Positions 27,382-35,836 are shown, counted from the first letter of the stretch. The stretch is DNA of 64,000 nt from Acidobacteriota bacterium (GCA_016213675.1 JACQZW010000047.1:1-64000), one strand, 5' to 3'. The notes: generated by a model from the letters alone, not told the origin. Numbers and translations are program-made.

Positions 27382-28755
27382 GTGACGCTCGACGCAGCAA
27401 CCGACCGGCGTGCCGCGCCACCGCTCGACGCGGCGGCCATCGTCGGCTTCTGGGCGCCGCTGGCCGCGACCTGGGTGATGATGGCGGCCGAAGGACCATT
27501 CGTCGCCGCGCTCATCGCCCGACTCCCGGAGGCGAGGAACAACCTGGCGGCGTTCGGCGTCGCGCTGCCGTTCGGCATGCTCATCGAGGCGCCGGTGATC
27601 ATGATCATGAGCGCGGCGACCGCCCTGGTCCGCGACCGCGCTTCGTTTCTCCAGCTCCGGCGCTTCACCTACGCCCTCAACGTCGCGGTCACGCTGGCGA
27701 TCGCGCTCCTCGTCGTCCCGCCGGTGTTCCGCCTCGTGGCCGAACGGCTCATCGGCCTGCCGCCCGAGGTGGCGCGGCTGGCTCACCTGGGGACCGCGTT
27801 GCTGATCCCGTGGCCGGCGGCCATCGGCTACCGCCGGTTCTTCCAGGGCATCCTGATTCGCCACGGCCTCACCCGCCTCGTGGCGGTCGGCACCGTGGTC
27901 CGGCTGGCGGCGATGGCGGCGGCCGGCACGGGCCTCGCCCTGCTGACCGCGGTCCCCGGAGTGTTCGTCGGGGCCGCGGCGCTGTCGTTCGGCGTCGTCG
28001 CCGAGGCGGCGGCGAGCCGGGTGATGGCGCGGCGGGTCGTGCGGCGGCTGCGGTCGGGCGAGATCCCGGCGGCGCCGGGCCCGCCCCTCACGATGGCCGC
28101 GATCGTCGCGTTCTACACCCCGCTCGCCCTCACCTCTCTTATCACTCTCGGCGCCCACCCGCTGATCACGTTCTTCGTCGGCCGCAGCCGGCTTGCGGTG
28201 GACTCCCTCGCCGTGCTCCCGGTGATCACGTCCTCGGTGTTCATCGTCCGGGCCCCGGCGATCGCCTTCCAGGAAGTCGGCATCGCGCTCCTCGGGCCGG
28301 CGCGCGCCGGCCTGCCGGCGCTGCGCCGGTTCGCCGCCTGGCTCGGTGCGGCGCTCACCGGGACGCTCGCCCTCGTCGCCTTCACGCCGCTCGCGGCCGT
28401 GTGGTTCGGTCGGGTGGCGGGGCTGAGCGCGGACCTCGTGCGCCTCGCCGTCGTCCCGACCCGGATCCTCGTCCTGATGCCGGCCCTCGAGGTGCTCCTC
28501 GCCCTGCAGCGGGCGCTGCTCGTCGACGCCCGCGCCACCCGCTGGATCACCGCCGCCACGGCCGTCGAGGTCGGCGGCCTGGTCCTCGTCATGGCCGTGG
28601 CGACCGGCGGCCTCGATGCCGTCGGCGCGGTGGCCGCGGCAGCCGCCGGCCTGTCCGGCCGACTCCTCGCCAACGCCGTCCTGCTCGCGCCGGCCGCGGT
28701 GCGGCCCGGCGGGTCGGGTCTCGAGCCTCGGAGCCGGGCGGGCGGGACCCCGTAG
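27382..28755 (+). CDS. polytopic membrane transporter of the MOP/MATE type, ANKH-like
   Basis: A 457-residue protein with about twelve transmembrane helices in two related halves: FWAPLAATWVMMAAEGPFVA in the first and FYTPLALTSLITLGAHPLIT in the second. The pseudo-repeat and an internal AAFGVALPFGMLIEAPVI segment suit the MOP (MATE/flippase) superfamily. Details recall the progressive-ankylosis protein ANKH (pyrophosphate/citrate/ATP export), but that is a weak recognition. Substrate unknown. GTG start at 27382. Confidence 0.6.
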   Translation: MTLDAATDRRAAPPLDAAAIVGFWAPLAATWVMMAAEGPFVAALIARLPEARNNLAAFGVALPFGMLIEAPVIMIMSAATALVRDRASFLQLRRFTYALNVAVTLAIALLVVPPVFRLVAERLIGLPPEVARLAHLGTALLIPWPAAIGYRRFFQGILIRHGLTRLVAVGTVVRLAAMAAAGTGLALLTAVPGVFVGAAALSFGVVAEAAASRVMARRVVRRLRSGEIPAAPGPPLTMAAIVAFYTPLALTSLITLGAHPLITFFVGRSRLAVDSLAVLPVITSSVFIVRAPAIAFQEVGIALLGPARAGLPALRRFAAWLGAALTGTLALVAFTPLAAVWFGRVAGLSADLVRLAVVPTRILVLMPALEVLLALQRALLVDARATRWITAATAVEVGGLVLVMAVATGGLDAVGAVAAAAAGLSGRLLANAVLLAPAAVRPGGSGLEPRSRAGGTP

Positions 28756-28779
28756 ACTGACGCGGGGGGACGAACCGTG

Positions 28780-29355
28780 ATGACTTCCGTGCTTCCTGCG
28801 CTCCTGCTCGCCGCCGTGACGGCCGGCGCAGCCGCGCCGACGTCCGCGCCCTTCGCCGAGCGACTCGAGGTCGCCGGCGTGCCGAACCTCGGGCGGGTGT
28901 CGCCGACCCTGCTACGCGGCGGACAGCCGACGGACGAAGGAATGCGCGCCCTCGCCGCACTCGACGTCACGGTCGTCGTCGACCTTCGCGACGACGCCGG
29001 GCAGTTCGCCGCCGAGCGGGCCCTGGCCGAGGGGCTCGGCATGCGGGCGGTGCACCTCCCGCTGCACGGCTGGCGCACCCCGCGCCGGGAGCAGGTCGAG
29101 GAGTTCCTCGCGATCCTCTGCGCCAACCGGGACCGGACGGTGTTCGTCCACTGTCGCCGTGGTGCCGAGCGCACCGGCGTGATGCTCGCCGCCTACCGCC
29201 TCGCCGCCGACGGCTGGTCCGCCGAGCACGCCCTCGCCGAGATGAAGGCCTACCGCTTCCGCGCCCTCCTGTTCTCGCACTTCTCCGCCTTCGTCCGCTC
29301 TCTCGAAACGGGGTCAGGTCTTGTACTATGTGGGTTACAGCCTGACGAGCCGTAG
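28780..29355 (+). CDS. secreted dual-specificity / tyrosine phosphatase-like protein
   Basis: A 191-residue protein with a signal peptide (1-~19, ending AGAAA) and a cysteine phosphatase loop HCRRGAERTG, with nucleophile Cys125 and Arg131. The upstream general-acid region VVDLRDDAGQF fits DSP/PTP-like enzymes that act on phosphotyrosine, phosphoinositides or phytate in the periplasm. ATG 28780 is preferred to GTG 28777. The last ~15 residues (from ETGSG) are encoded by a hairpin-forming repeat (29313-29346), so the native C-terminus may be altered. Confidence 0.83.
   Translation: MTSVLPALLLAAVTAGAAAPTSAPFAERLEVAGVPNLGRVSPTLLRGGQPTDEGMRALAALDVTVVVDLRDDAGQFAAERALAEGLGMRAVHLPLHGWRTPRREQVEEFLAILCANRDRTVFVHCRRGAERTGVMLAAYRLAADGWSAEHALAEMKAYRFRALLFSHFSAFVRSLETGSGLVLCGLQPDEP
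29313..29346. repeat. inverted repeat GTCAGG...CCTGAC overlapping the phosphatase gene end
   Basis: GTCAGG (29313-29318) pairs with CCTGAC (29341-29346) around TCTTGTACTATGTGGGTTAC. It is preceded by ACGGG. The word GGGGTCAGGTCTTGTA recalls sequences I associate with REP/RAYT-type repeats. That link is from memory, and no RAYT transposase is in the window. Confidence 0.45.
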
Positions 29356-29389
29356 CGCGAGGGGAGACGACGACATGCCGAGAACGACA

Positions 29390-29413
29390 GCGCCCCGCCG
29401 GGCGGCGGGGCGC
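29390..29413 (-). terminator. GC hairpin, possible terminator of the secreted adhesin-like gene
   Basis: A perfect 10-bp stem (29390-29399 with 29404-29413), loop GGGC, lies 23 bp beyond the minus-strand stop codon. It is followed on the minus strand by TGTCGTTCT, only a weak T-tract. It may also insulate the convergent phosphatase gene. Confidence 0.55.
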
Positions 29414-29435
29414 GTGGAGCTTCGGTGGGTCGGGG

Positions 29436-30134
29436 CTAGTCGACCTGCAGGCTCTGCAGCTCGACCGGGGTCGCCGAGGTGAAGACCAGGGTGTCGACGC
29501 CGATGTAGTCCGAGTTCGCGCCGCTCGGACCGCCGTTGGTGACGTAGTAGCGGAACGCGAAGCGGCCGGTCTGGACGCCGGTGAGCCCGGCCAGGGTGAT
29601 CGTGTACTGCGTCCAGGTGTTCGGGTAACCGCCCGCCGCGAGGGTCGGGTTGATGTCGAGGAGCAGCGTCGTGAAGTCGCCGACATCCTCCGGCAAGGTG
29701 CCGCAGTTGGTGGAGGCACCGTTGATGCTCAGCCGCACCTGAAGCCGGTCGGGGTAGGAAGACGTCGACGGGCCCCGGGTGTAGAACGTCAGCGTGTCGC
29801 CGTTCATCATCGTCACGGCCGGCGTCAACAGCCAGTCGGAGATCGTGCTCGCCCCGGTCGTCGCGTTGTAGTTGTCGGCGATGTACGAGGTGGCGGCACC
29901 GGAGTGCGCCACGAAGACCGTGTCGTTGCCCTGGAACTCGCCGCCCGGGCGGAGCTGAGGCTTGTCGGCGAGCGGTGCCCAGCTCGTCGTACCGACGCCG
30001 GTGCTGTTGTTGTCCCATGCCCACCCGGCGCCCGGGAGCGTCGTGATGTCGTCAAACCCCTGCGAGAAGCTCTGGGCAGCCGCCGGAACCGCGGCGAGCA
30101 CCAACACGATTGTAACTGTGATGGCTGAACGCAT
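29436..30134 (-). CDS. secreted choice-of-anchor-J / cleaved-adhesin-like protein with PVELQ tail
   Basis: A 232-residue exported protein: signal peptide 1-20 (ending AAAQ), then a jelly-roll-like domain with SQGFDDITTLPGAGWAWDN, NYNATTGASTISDWLLTP and RFAFRYYVTNGG. This is the pattern of choice-of-anchor-J (MAM-like/cleaved adhesin) domains. The protein ends TPVELQSLQVD, almost the same as the C-terminus of the unrelated secreted protein at 60517-61233 (VPVELQTFTVE). Such a shared tail suggests a sorting or anchoring signal. A good promoter and GAGGAGG ribosome binding site precede it. No neighbouring sortase is seen. Confidence 0.75.
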   Translation of the reverse strand: MRSAITVTIVLVLAAVPAAAQSFSQGFDDITTLPGAGWAWDNNSTGVGTTSWAPLADKPQLRPGGEFQGNDTVFVAHSGAATSYIADNYNATTGASTISDWLLTPAVTMMNGDTLTFYTRGPSTSSYPDRLQVRLSINGASTNCGTLPEDVGDFTTLLLDINPTLAAGGYPNTWTQYTITLAGLTGVQTGRFAFRYYVTNGGPSGANSDYIGVDTLVFTSATPVELQSLQVD

Positions 30135-30159
30135 TGTGACGAATCCTCCTCTGGGTCAC

Positions 30160-30188
30160 ATTATTGCGCCAATCAGTGGACGCCGCAA
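30160..30188 (-). promoter_or_regulatory. promoter of the secreted adhesin-like gene
   Basis: On the minus strand: TTGCGG (30188-30183), a 17-nt spacer, AATAAT (30165-30160). The start codon is 25 nt further on, with GAGGAGG between them. This is one of the best sigma-70-type matches in the window. Confidence 0.65.
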
Positions 30189-30253
30189 GGGGACGACCGC
30201 CGTGCGCTGTCGGAGGGCGCAAGGCTCTGCTACCGTGCGGGCGGGAGCCCGCC

Positions 30254-30718
30254 ATGGAGGACACCACCCGGCTTCGCGCCTTCCCACTCTTCGCCGACCT
30301 CGGCGAGCGCGAGCTCGCCACCCTCGCCTCGGTGACCCGCCGGCAGTCGTTCAACGACGGCGAGCGGGTGTTCTCGGAGGGCGAGCCGGGCCGGGCGATG
30401 TACCTCGTCGAGGGCGGCCGGGTGCGGATCAGCAAGACGCTGCCGGGCATGGGCGAGGAGGCGCTGGCGATCATCGGGCCGGGCAGCGTGTTCGGCGAGA
30501 TGGCGGTGCTCGACGGCTCGCCGCGCAGCGCCGACGCGATCGTCCACGAGCACGCCGAGGTGCTGGTCCTCGACCGCGACGCGCTCCACGGCCTGTTCGC
30601 CGCCGACCACGAGCTCGCCTACCACGTCCTGTCGGCGATGGTGCGGACCGTAGCCGGACGGCTGCGCGACATGAACGAGAAGCTCGTCACGGTCTTTCTT
30701 CTGGCCCGCTTCTGCTGA
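30254..30718 (+). CDS. cyclic nucleotide-binding domain protein without HTH
   Basis: A 154-residue protein that is essentially one cNMP-binding (CRP-like) beta-roll: FPLFADLGERELATLA, GERVFSEGEPGRAMYLVEGG, GPGSVFGEMAVLDGSPRSADA (phosphate-binding cassette). It ends after the dimerisation-like helix, so there is no DNA-binding domain. It may act as a stand-alone sensor subunit. ATG 30254 is chosen by homology. A GC hairpin (30237-30252) ends 1 nt before the ATG and could hide the ribosome binding site. Confidence 0.85.
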   Translation: MEDTTRLRAFPLFADLGERELATLASVTRRQSFNDGERVFSEGEPGRAMYLVEGGRVRISKTLPGMGEEALAIIGPGSVFGEMAVLDGSPRSADAIVHEHAEVLVLDRDALHGLFAADHELAYHVLSAMVRTVAGRLRDMNEKLVTVFLLARFC

Positions 30719-30797
30719 AGCTCCCGCCAGGACCCTCCGTCGGTGCGCCGCTCCAGGCAACCATCGGCCGGGGCGCGCGTAAGCTGGCGCGGAACCG

Positions 30798-31718
<921 letters not shown>

Positions 31719-31737
31719 GGATCGCCCCTCTCCACCC

Positions 31738-31778
31738 TTGACACGCGATCCGCCGGGGCATATATTTGCATCATGCAA
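31738..31778 (+). promoter_or_regulatory. promoter and palindromic operator of the MarR-arsM operon
   Basis: TTGACA (31738-31743), exactly 17 nt, TATATT (31761-31766): a near-consensus promoter. The perfect palindrome TTGCATCATGCAA (31766-31778) overlaps the end of the -10, the expected transcription start and the ATG (31773). Transcription would begin at about the A of ATG, giving a leaderless mRNA. The palindrome is placed for steric repression and is probably the MarR operator. Confidence 0.8.
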
Positions 31779-32276
31779 CAATCGCTAGGTACAACTTATG
31801 TGACGCTCGACCGGCAAGCCCGCCGGCTCCACGCCGCCGCCGGGGAACTCCTGCGGCGATACCAGTTTCGCGATCGCAACGAGATCTGCTGTCACGGGGT
31901 ATCGGTGGCGCAGTGCTACGCCCTGGAGACGCTGGTCGAAATCGGCGGCACGACGATGGGCGAGCTGGCCCGCCGCCAGCGGGTCGCGGTGTCGACCATG
32001 ACGCGGGTCGTCGACGGTCTGGTGGACAAGGGGCTCGCTCACAGGTGGTTCGATCCCGACGACCGGAGGGTCTGCCGGGTCGGGGCGACCGGCAGCGGCG
32101 TCGACCTGGTGGCACGCATCACCGACGAGCTGGTCGCTCGGGAGAAGGCGGTGCTGGGTCGCCTGCCCGCCGCGCACCGGGAGAGCCTCATCAGCGCGCT
32201 CGAGGAGTTCGCCGCCGCGATGGGCGCCTGCTGCCCGGCGCCGGCGGTACCGACCACGAAGGAGAGGACGACATGA
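31773..32276 (+). CDS. MarR family regulator of the arsenic methylation operon
   Basis: A 167-residue winged-helix regulator: TTMGELARRQRVAVSTMTRV is the recognition helix region and DPDDRRVCRVGATGSG is the wing. Cysteines cluster as ICCHGVSVAQC (Cys39, Cys40, Cys48), with Cys101 and a C-terminal CC pair (153-154). Thiolate sensing of As(III) is therefore plausible, as an inference. The start is set at ATG 31773, inside the palindromic operator. GTG 31800 is an alternative with a weak AGG upstream. It overlaps arsM by 4 bp (ATGA), so regulator and enzyme are coupled and probably autoregulated. Confidence 0.85.
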   Translation: MQQSLGTTYVTLDRQARRLHAAAGELLRRYQFRDRNEICCHGVSVAQCYALETLVEIGGTTMGELARRQRVAVSTMTRVVDGLVDKGLAHRWFDPDDRRVCRVGATGSGVDLVARITDELVAREKAVLGRLPAAHRESLISALEEFAAAMGACCPAPAVPTTKERTT

Positions 32277-33592
32277 CAGACAAGCTCAGTCACGACGAGA
32301 TCAAGGACACGGTGAAGCGCGGCTACACCGAGCGGCTGCAGACCGGCTCATGCTGTGGGCCCCGCCCGGCGGCGATCAGCCCCGAAGGCCGGCGCCGGTC
32401 GCTACAGGACACTCTCGGTTATGCGCCGGCGCAGCTCGAGGGTGTGCCGGCCGGCGCCGTCGCCAGCTCCTTCGGCTGCGGCAATCCGCTCGCCTTCGCC
32501 GACGCGAGGCCCGGCGATACGGTGCTCGACATCGGCTCCGGCGCGGGCATCGACTGCCTGATCGCCGCGCAGACCGTCGGGACGGCGGGACGTGTCATCG
32601 GCCTCGACATGACCGAGGCGATGATCGAACGCGCCCGCGAGCATGCCCGGCAGGCCGGCGCGACCAACGTCGAGTTCCGCCTCGGCGATGCCGACGCGAT
32701 GCCGGTCGACGACGCGAGCGTCGACCTCGTGGTGTCGAACTGCGTGATCAACCTGGCGCCGGACAAGGAGGCGGTGTTTCGCGAGGTCGCCCGCGTGCTC
32801 CGCCCCGGCGGGCGGGTGGCGATCTCCGACATCGTCCTCTCGGACGATGCGGCCGAGCTACCGGCGGCGCTGCGCCACGACCCCGATCTCCTCGTCGCGT
32901 GCGTCGCCGGGGCGATCGGCGAGAGCGCGTACCTCGACGCGATGCGGCGGGCAGGCCTGACCGAGGTGGCCGTCACCGAGCGGATGGTCTACGGCGAGGA
33001 GACGGTGCGCGAGTTCCTGTCGTGCGGGTGCGGACCGACCGGCGGCGACCAGGATCCGACGGGCTCGCTCGCGAAGCTGCGGGCGACCCTCGGCGGCAAG
33101 GTGTGGAGCGCCCGCGTCGTCGGGCGCAAGCCGGTGCCGCCGGAGCTGGCCCGGGCGATCGCCATCGAGTCGGCGGGCGCGGCGGACCTGCCTGCGCTCC
33201 TCAGCCTGCTGCGGTCGGCCTCCCTGCCCGAGACCGGCGTCGAGGCGCACCTCGAGCACTTCCTGGTCGCCCGCTCCGCCGGGCGCCCGGTCGGCTGCGC
33301 CGGGCTGGAGCTGCACGGCGACACCGCGCTGTTGCGTTCCCTGGCCGTCGACGCCGGCTGGCGGGGGTTCGGCCTCGGCCGCCGCCTGGCCGAGGAGGTC
33401 GAGCGTCTCGCCGTCGCCCGCGGTGCGGGCCGGGCGGTGCTCCTCACCTCGACGGTGCGCGAGCTCGCGGCGCGGCTGGGGTTCGTCGAGGTCGAGCGCG
33501 CCTCGCTGCCGGCCGAGGTGCGCGGCTCCTGGGAGTTCACGAGCTGCGCGTGCGACTCGGCGAGCTGCATGGCGAAGGAGCTGAAGGGTTGA
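32273..33592 (+). CDS. arsM: arsenite methyltransferase ArsM fused to ArsN2-type N-acetyltransferase
   Basis: A 439-residue fusion. Residues 1-~285 are ArsM: SAM motif VLDIGSGAGIDCLIAAQ, then the As(III)-binding Cys157 in SNCVINLAPDKEAVF and Cys210 in VACVAGAIGES; a CC pair at 27-28 may be the third site. ArsM methylates arsenite to mono- and dimethylated, partly volatile arsenic. Residues ~297-439 are a GNAT domain of the ArsN2 type (ADLPALLSLLRSASLPETGV, LRSLAVDAGWRGFGLGRRL, and a terminal CDSASCM), a family known from ars operons. ArsN-type acetylation is known to detoxify organoarsenicals such as phosphinothricin-like arsenicals. An ATG inside the MarR stop couples them. The stop lies in an 8-bp tandem repeat. 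Confidence 0.9.
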   Translation: MTDKLSHDEIKDTVKRGYTERLQTGSCCGPRPAAISPEGRRRSLQDTLGYAPAQLEGVPAGAVASSFGCGNPLAFADARPGDTVLDIGSGAGIDCLIAAQTVGTAGRVIGLDMTEAMIERAREHARQAGATNVEFRLGDADAMPVDDASVDLVVSNCVINLAPDKEAVFREVARVLRPGGRVAISDIVLSDDAAELPAALRHDPDLLVACVAGAIGESAYLDAMRRAGLTEVAVTERMVYGEETVREFLSCGCGPTGGDQDPTGSLAKLRATLGGKVWSARVVGRKPVPPELARAIAIESAGAADLPALLSLLRSASLPETGVEAHLEHFLVARSAGRPVGCAGLELHGDTALLRSLAVDAGWRGFGLGRRLAEEVERLAVARGAGRAVLLTSTVRELAARLGFVEVERASLPAEVRGSWEFTSCACDSASCMAKELKG

Positions 33593-33634
33593 AGGGTTGA
33601 AGGGTTGAAGGGTTGAAGGGTTGAAGGGTTGAAG
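33583..33634. repeat. 8-bp tandem repeat GAAGGGTT (6.5 copies) overlapping the arsM stop
   Basis: Perfect units start at 33583, 33591, 33599, 33607, 33615 and 33623, with a partial GAAG at 33631. The arsM stop codon (33590-33592) lies at the first unit junction. Confidence 0.95.
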
Positions 33635-33670
33635 CAGGATCAGGGCGAATCACCGATCTGGCAGCTCCTC

Positions 33671-33800
33671 AACCCTGGGTGGGCGGTTTGGCGGACAACC
33701 CTGGTCGGGCGGGTGGGTGTGCAAGCCTGGGCGGGTGGCCGGGTGTGCACCCCTGGGTGGGCGGGTGGAGGGGCAAGCCTGGGTGGGGGGCGGGGGTCAG
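33671..33800. repeat. 26-bp minisatellite, five imperfect copies
   Basis: Units of exactly 26 bp begin at 33671, 33697, 33723, 33749 and 33775, each starting AANCCTGG/ACCCCTGG and continuing with GGGCGGGTGG-like sequence. The last unit covers the stop codon of the minus-strand M28 peptidase gene (33797-33799). Together with the 8-bp repeat it fills the space between the two convergent genes. Confidence 0.85.
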
Positions 33801-35158
33801 AGCGGTTCGTTGGCCAGGCGCCAGACCAGGCCGGCGACCGCGGCGAGGCCGGCCCGGAAGTCGTCGGGGTCGACCTTGTCGAAGGTGTCGGCGGCGGTGT
33901 GGTGGACGGCCATGTAGAGCTCGTCCTCGGGGTAGAGCCCGACGAGCAGGACGCCCTTCTCCTTGAGCGGTGAGATGTCGGCTCCTCCGCCGTCGCCGAC
34001 GGGGATGCCGAGCGGCGCGGCGGCGCGGCGCAGGAAGGCGAGCTGCTCCTCGTTTCCGGTCGCTCCCCAGCGGAGCGGCCGGCCGCCGCCGAGGTCGGTC
34101 TCCACCGCCGCGACGTGCCGCTCGCCGCCGTGCGCCTCGGCGTACGCCTTGCCCCCGCGCAGACCGTTCTCCTCGTTGGTGAAGAGCACCGCGCGGATCG
34201 TCCGCTTCGGCTTGAGGCCGAGGGAGCGGATCAAGCGCATCGCCTCGATGGTGTGGACGATGCCGACGCCGTCGTCGTGGGCCCCCTGGCCGACATCCCA
34301 GGAGTCGAGGTGGCCGCCGACCACGACGATCTCCTCCGGCCTCTCGCTGCCGACGATCTCGGCCAACACGTTGGCGCTCTCCGCGTCGGGCCGCGTCTCG
34401 GCGCCCATCTCGAGGCGGAGGCGGACCTCGATGCCGCGCGACACCAGGCGGTCGATCCAGCCGGCGTCCTCGACCGTCACGGCCGCGGCCGGGATCCGGG
34501 GAAAGCGGTCGTCGTACTGCATGGAGCCGGTGTGCGGCGTGTACAGCGAGCGGGCGGTGATCGAGCGGACCAGCGCCGCGACGGCGCCGAACTCGGCGGC
34601 CCGGGCCGCCGCCCCGGCCCGCACGTAGGCGGTCTTGCCGTACTGCTGGAGCGCCGGCGGCTCGGTGCTCATCGGCACGTCGAAGAGGACGATCTTCCCG
34701 GCCACGGCCGGCGACAGGTCGGCGAACGAGTGGACGACGGCCACGCTCGCCTCGAGGCCGGCCGTGCCGACCGAGCCGCCGAGGCCGAGGACGGCGAGCT
34801 CGCGGCGCTGCGGCGCCAGCATCGCCAGGCGCTCGCGGCCGCGCACCCACGCCGGCACCATCACCTTCTCGTGCCGGACGTTCTCGTGGCCGTCGCCGCG
34901 CAACGCCAGCTCGCCCCAGATCGTCGCGCGGACGAGCGCCTCGGAGCCGGCCAGGCGCGCGCCGATCTCGTCGGTGAGCACCTGCAGGCGCGGCATGGCG
35001 AGGGTGTCGCCGCGGGCCGCCTCGAGCAGGCGCGCGAGGGCGGCGTCGGGCGCCACCGCCGCAGGGGTCGGGTGCGGCTCGGCGGCCGGCGCTGCCTGCG
35101 GCACGACGAGCGCGATCAACAGGGTCGCGAAGGCAGCCACGAGGCGGGGCGTGCGCAT
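33797..35158 (-). CDS. secreted M28 family metallopeptidase
   Basis: A 453-residue exported aminopeptidase-like protein (signal peptide ~1-25, ending APAA). All five zinc ligands of the M28 family can be placed: GGHLDSWDVG (His), GAHDDGVG (Asp), FTNEENGLRG (Glu-Glu), AVETDLGGG (Asp) and AVHHTAADT (His). A PA-domain-like insert precedes them (KIVLFDVPM ... GKTAYVRAGAAARAAEFGA). It resembles carboxypeptidase Q / plasma glutamate carboxypeptidase-type M28 enzymes that degrade dipeptides. ATG 35158. Its stop lies in the minisatellite. Confidence 0.9.
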   Translation of the reverse strand: MRTPRLVAAFATLLIALVVPQAAPAAEPHPTPAAVAPDAALARLLEAARGDTLAMPRLQVLTDEIGARLAGSEALVRATIWGELALRGDGHENVRHEKVMVPAWVRGRERLAMLAPQRRELAVLGLGGSVGTAGLEASVAVVHSFADLSPAVAGKIVLFDVPMSTEPPALQQYGKTAYVRAGAAARAAEFGAVAALVRSITARSLYTPHTGSMQYDDRFPRIPAAAVTVEDAGWIDRLVSRGIEVRLRLEMGAETRPDAESANVLAEIVGSERPEEIVVVGGHLDSWDVGQGAHDDGVGIVHTIEAMRLIRSLGLKPKRTIRAVLFTNEENGLRGGKAYAEAHGGERHVAAVETDLGGGRPLRWGATGNEEQLAFLRRAAAPLGIPVGDGGGADISPLKEKGVLLVGLYPEDELYMAVHHTAADTFDKVDPDDFRAGLAAVAGLVWRLANEPL

Positions 35159-35202
35159 GGCGCCATTGTACGAGCGGGCCCAGGGCCGCGCCGGATGCGC
35201 CG

Positions 35203-35688
35203 TCACGTCGCGGCGATGGTCCGGAGCTGCTCGAGGTGGCCGAGGTCGTGGCCGGCCATCAGGCCGATGATCAGGGCGATGGTCTCCTCGCCGCGCTCGG
35301 GGTGGAGCATCGGGCGGGCGAGCTCCTCGTCGGTCAGGGTGCGGAGCACCGCGAGGTTCCAGTAGCGGAGGGCGCGGAACAGCTCGAGGGCGAGGGCCAC
35401 GTCGGCATTGCCGTAGCGCCGCGCCCAGGCGTCCTGGTCCATCGGCTGGACCGTGGGGTGGTCCGCGGCGAGCGCCTGGCGGATGCGGAAGGCGTAGACG
35501 ATCTCGGTGTCGGCGAGGTGGGCGAAGATCGACCGAGCCGGCCACTTGCCCTCTGCGTAGCTCTTGTCCAGGCGCTTCTCGCCCAGCTCCCAGAACGCGT
35601 CCTCGAGCCGGGACGGGGTGTCCGCCAGCACGTCGAAGGGGTTGCGATCGCCGAGCCTCGCGAGCGCCCGGTCGGTGTACTCACTCAT
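35203..35688 (-). CDS. DinB superfamily protein
   Basis: A 161-residue four-helix DinB/YfiT-like protein. Three conserved histidines can be located: SIFAHLADTEIVYAFRIRQA and the C-terminal MAGHDLGHLEQLRTI. These bind a divalent metal in the family, whose members are thiol-dependent transferases (e.g. bacillithiol or mycothiol). The specific reaction is unknown. ATG 35688 with GAGGGTC upstream. It is divergent from the hemerythrin gene, with 245 bp between the starts. Confidence 0.88.
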   Translation of the reverse strand: MSEYTDRALARLGDRNPFDVLADTPSRLEDAFWELGEKRLDKSYAEGKWPARSIFAHLADTEIVYAFRIRQALAADHPTVQPMDQDAWARRYGNADVALALELFRALRYWNLAVLRTLTDEELARPMLHPERGEETIALIIGLMAGHDLGHLEQLRTIAAT

Positions 35689-35836
35689 GGTGACCCTCCA
35701 TGCCCGCCAGCCGCCAGCCGCCGGCCACGGGCGCGGCCACCGTAGCAGCCGGCTCTCGTGCCCGCAAGCGCCGGGCGCCGCGCGACCGGTACCCGGGAAA
35801 GGCGCTCACCGCCTCGCCGGGCGCGGGCCGCTCGAC

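Noticed and set aside
29436..30134. Type IX secretion cargo
   Set aside because: PVELQ resembles the start of T9SS C-terminal regions, but the protein stops right after it, and no T9SS genes are seen. The tail is reported as an open question instead.
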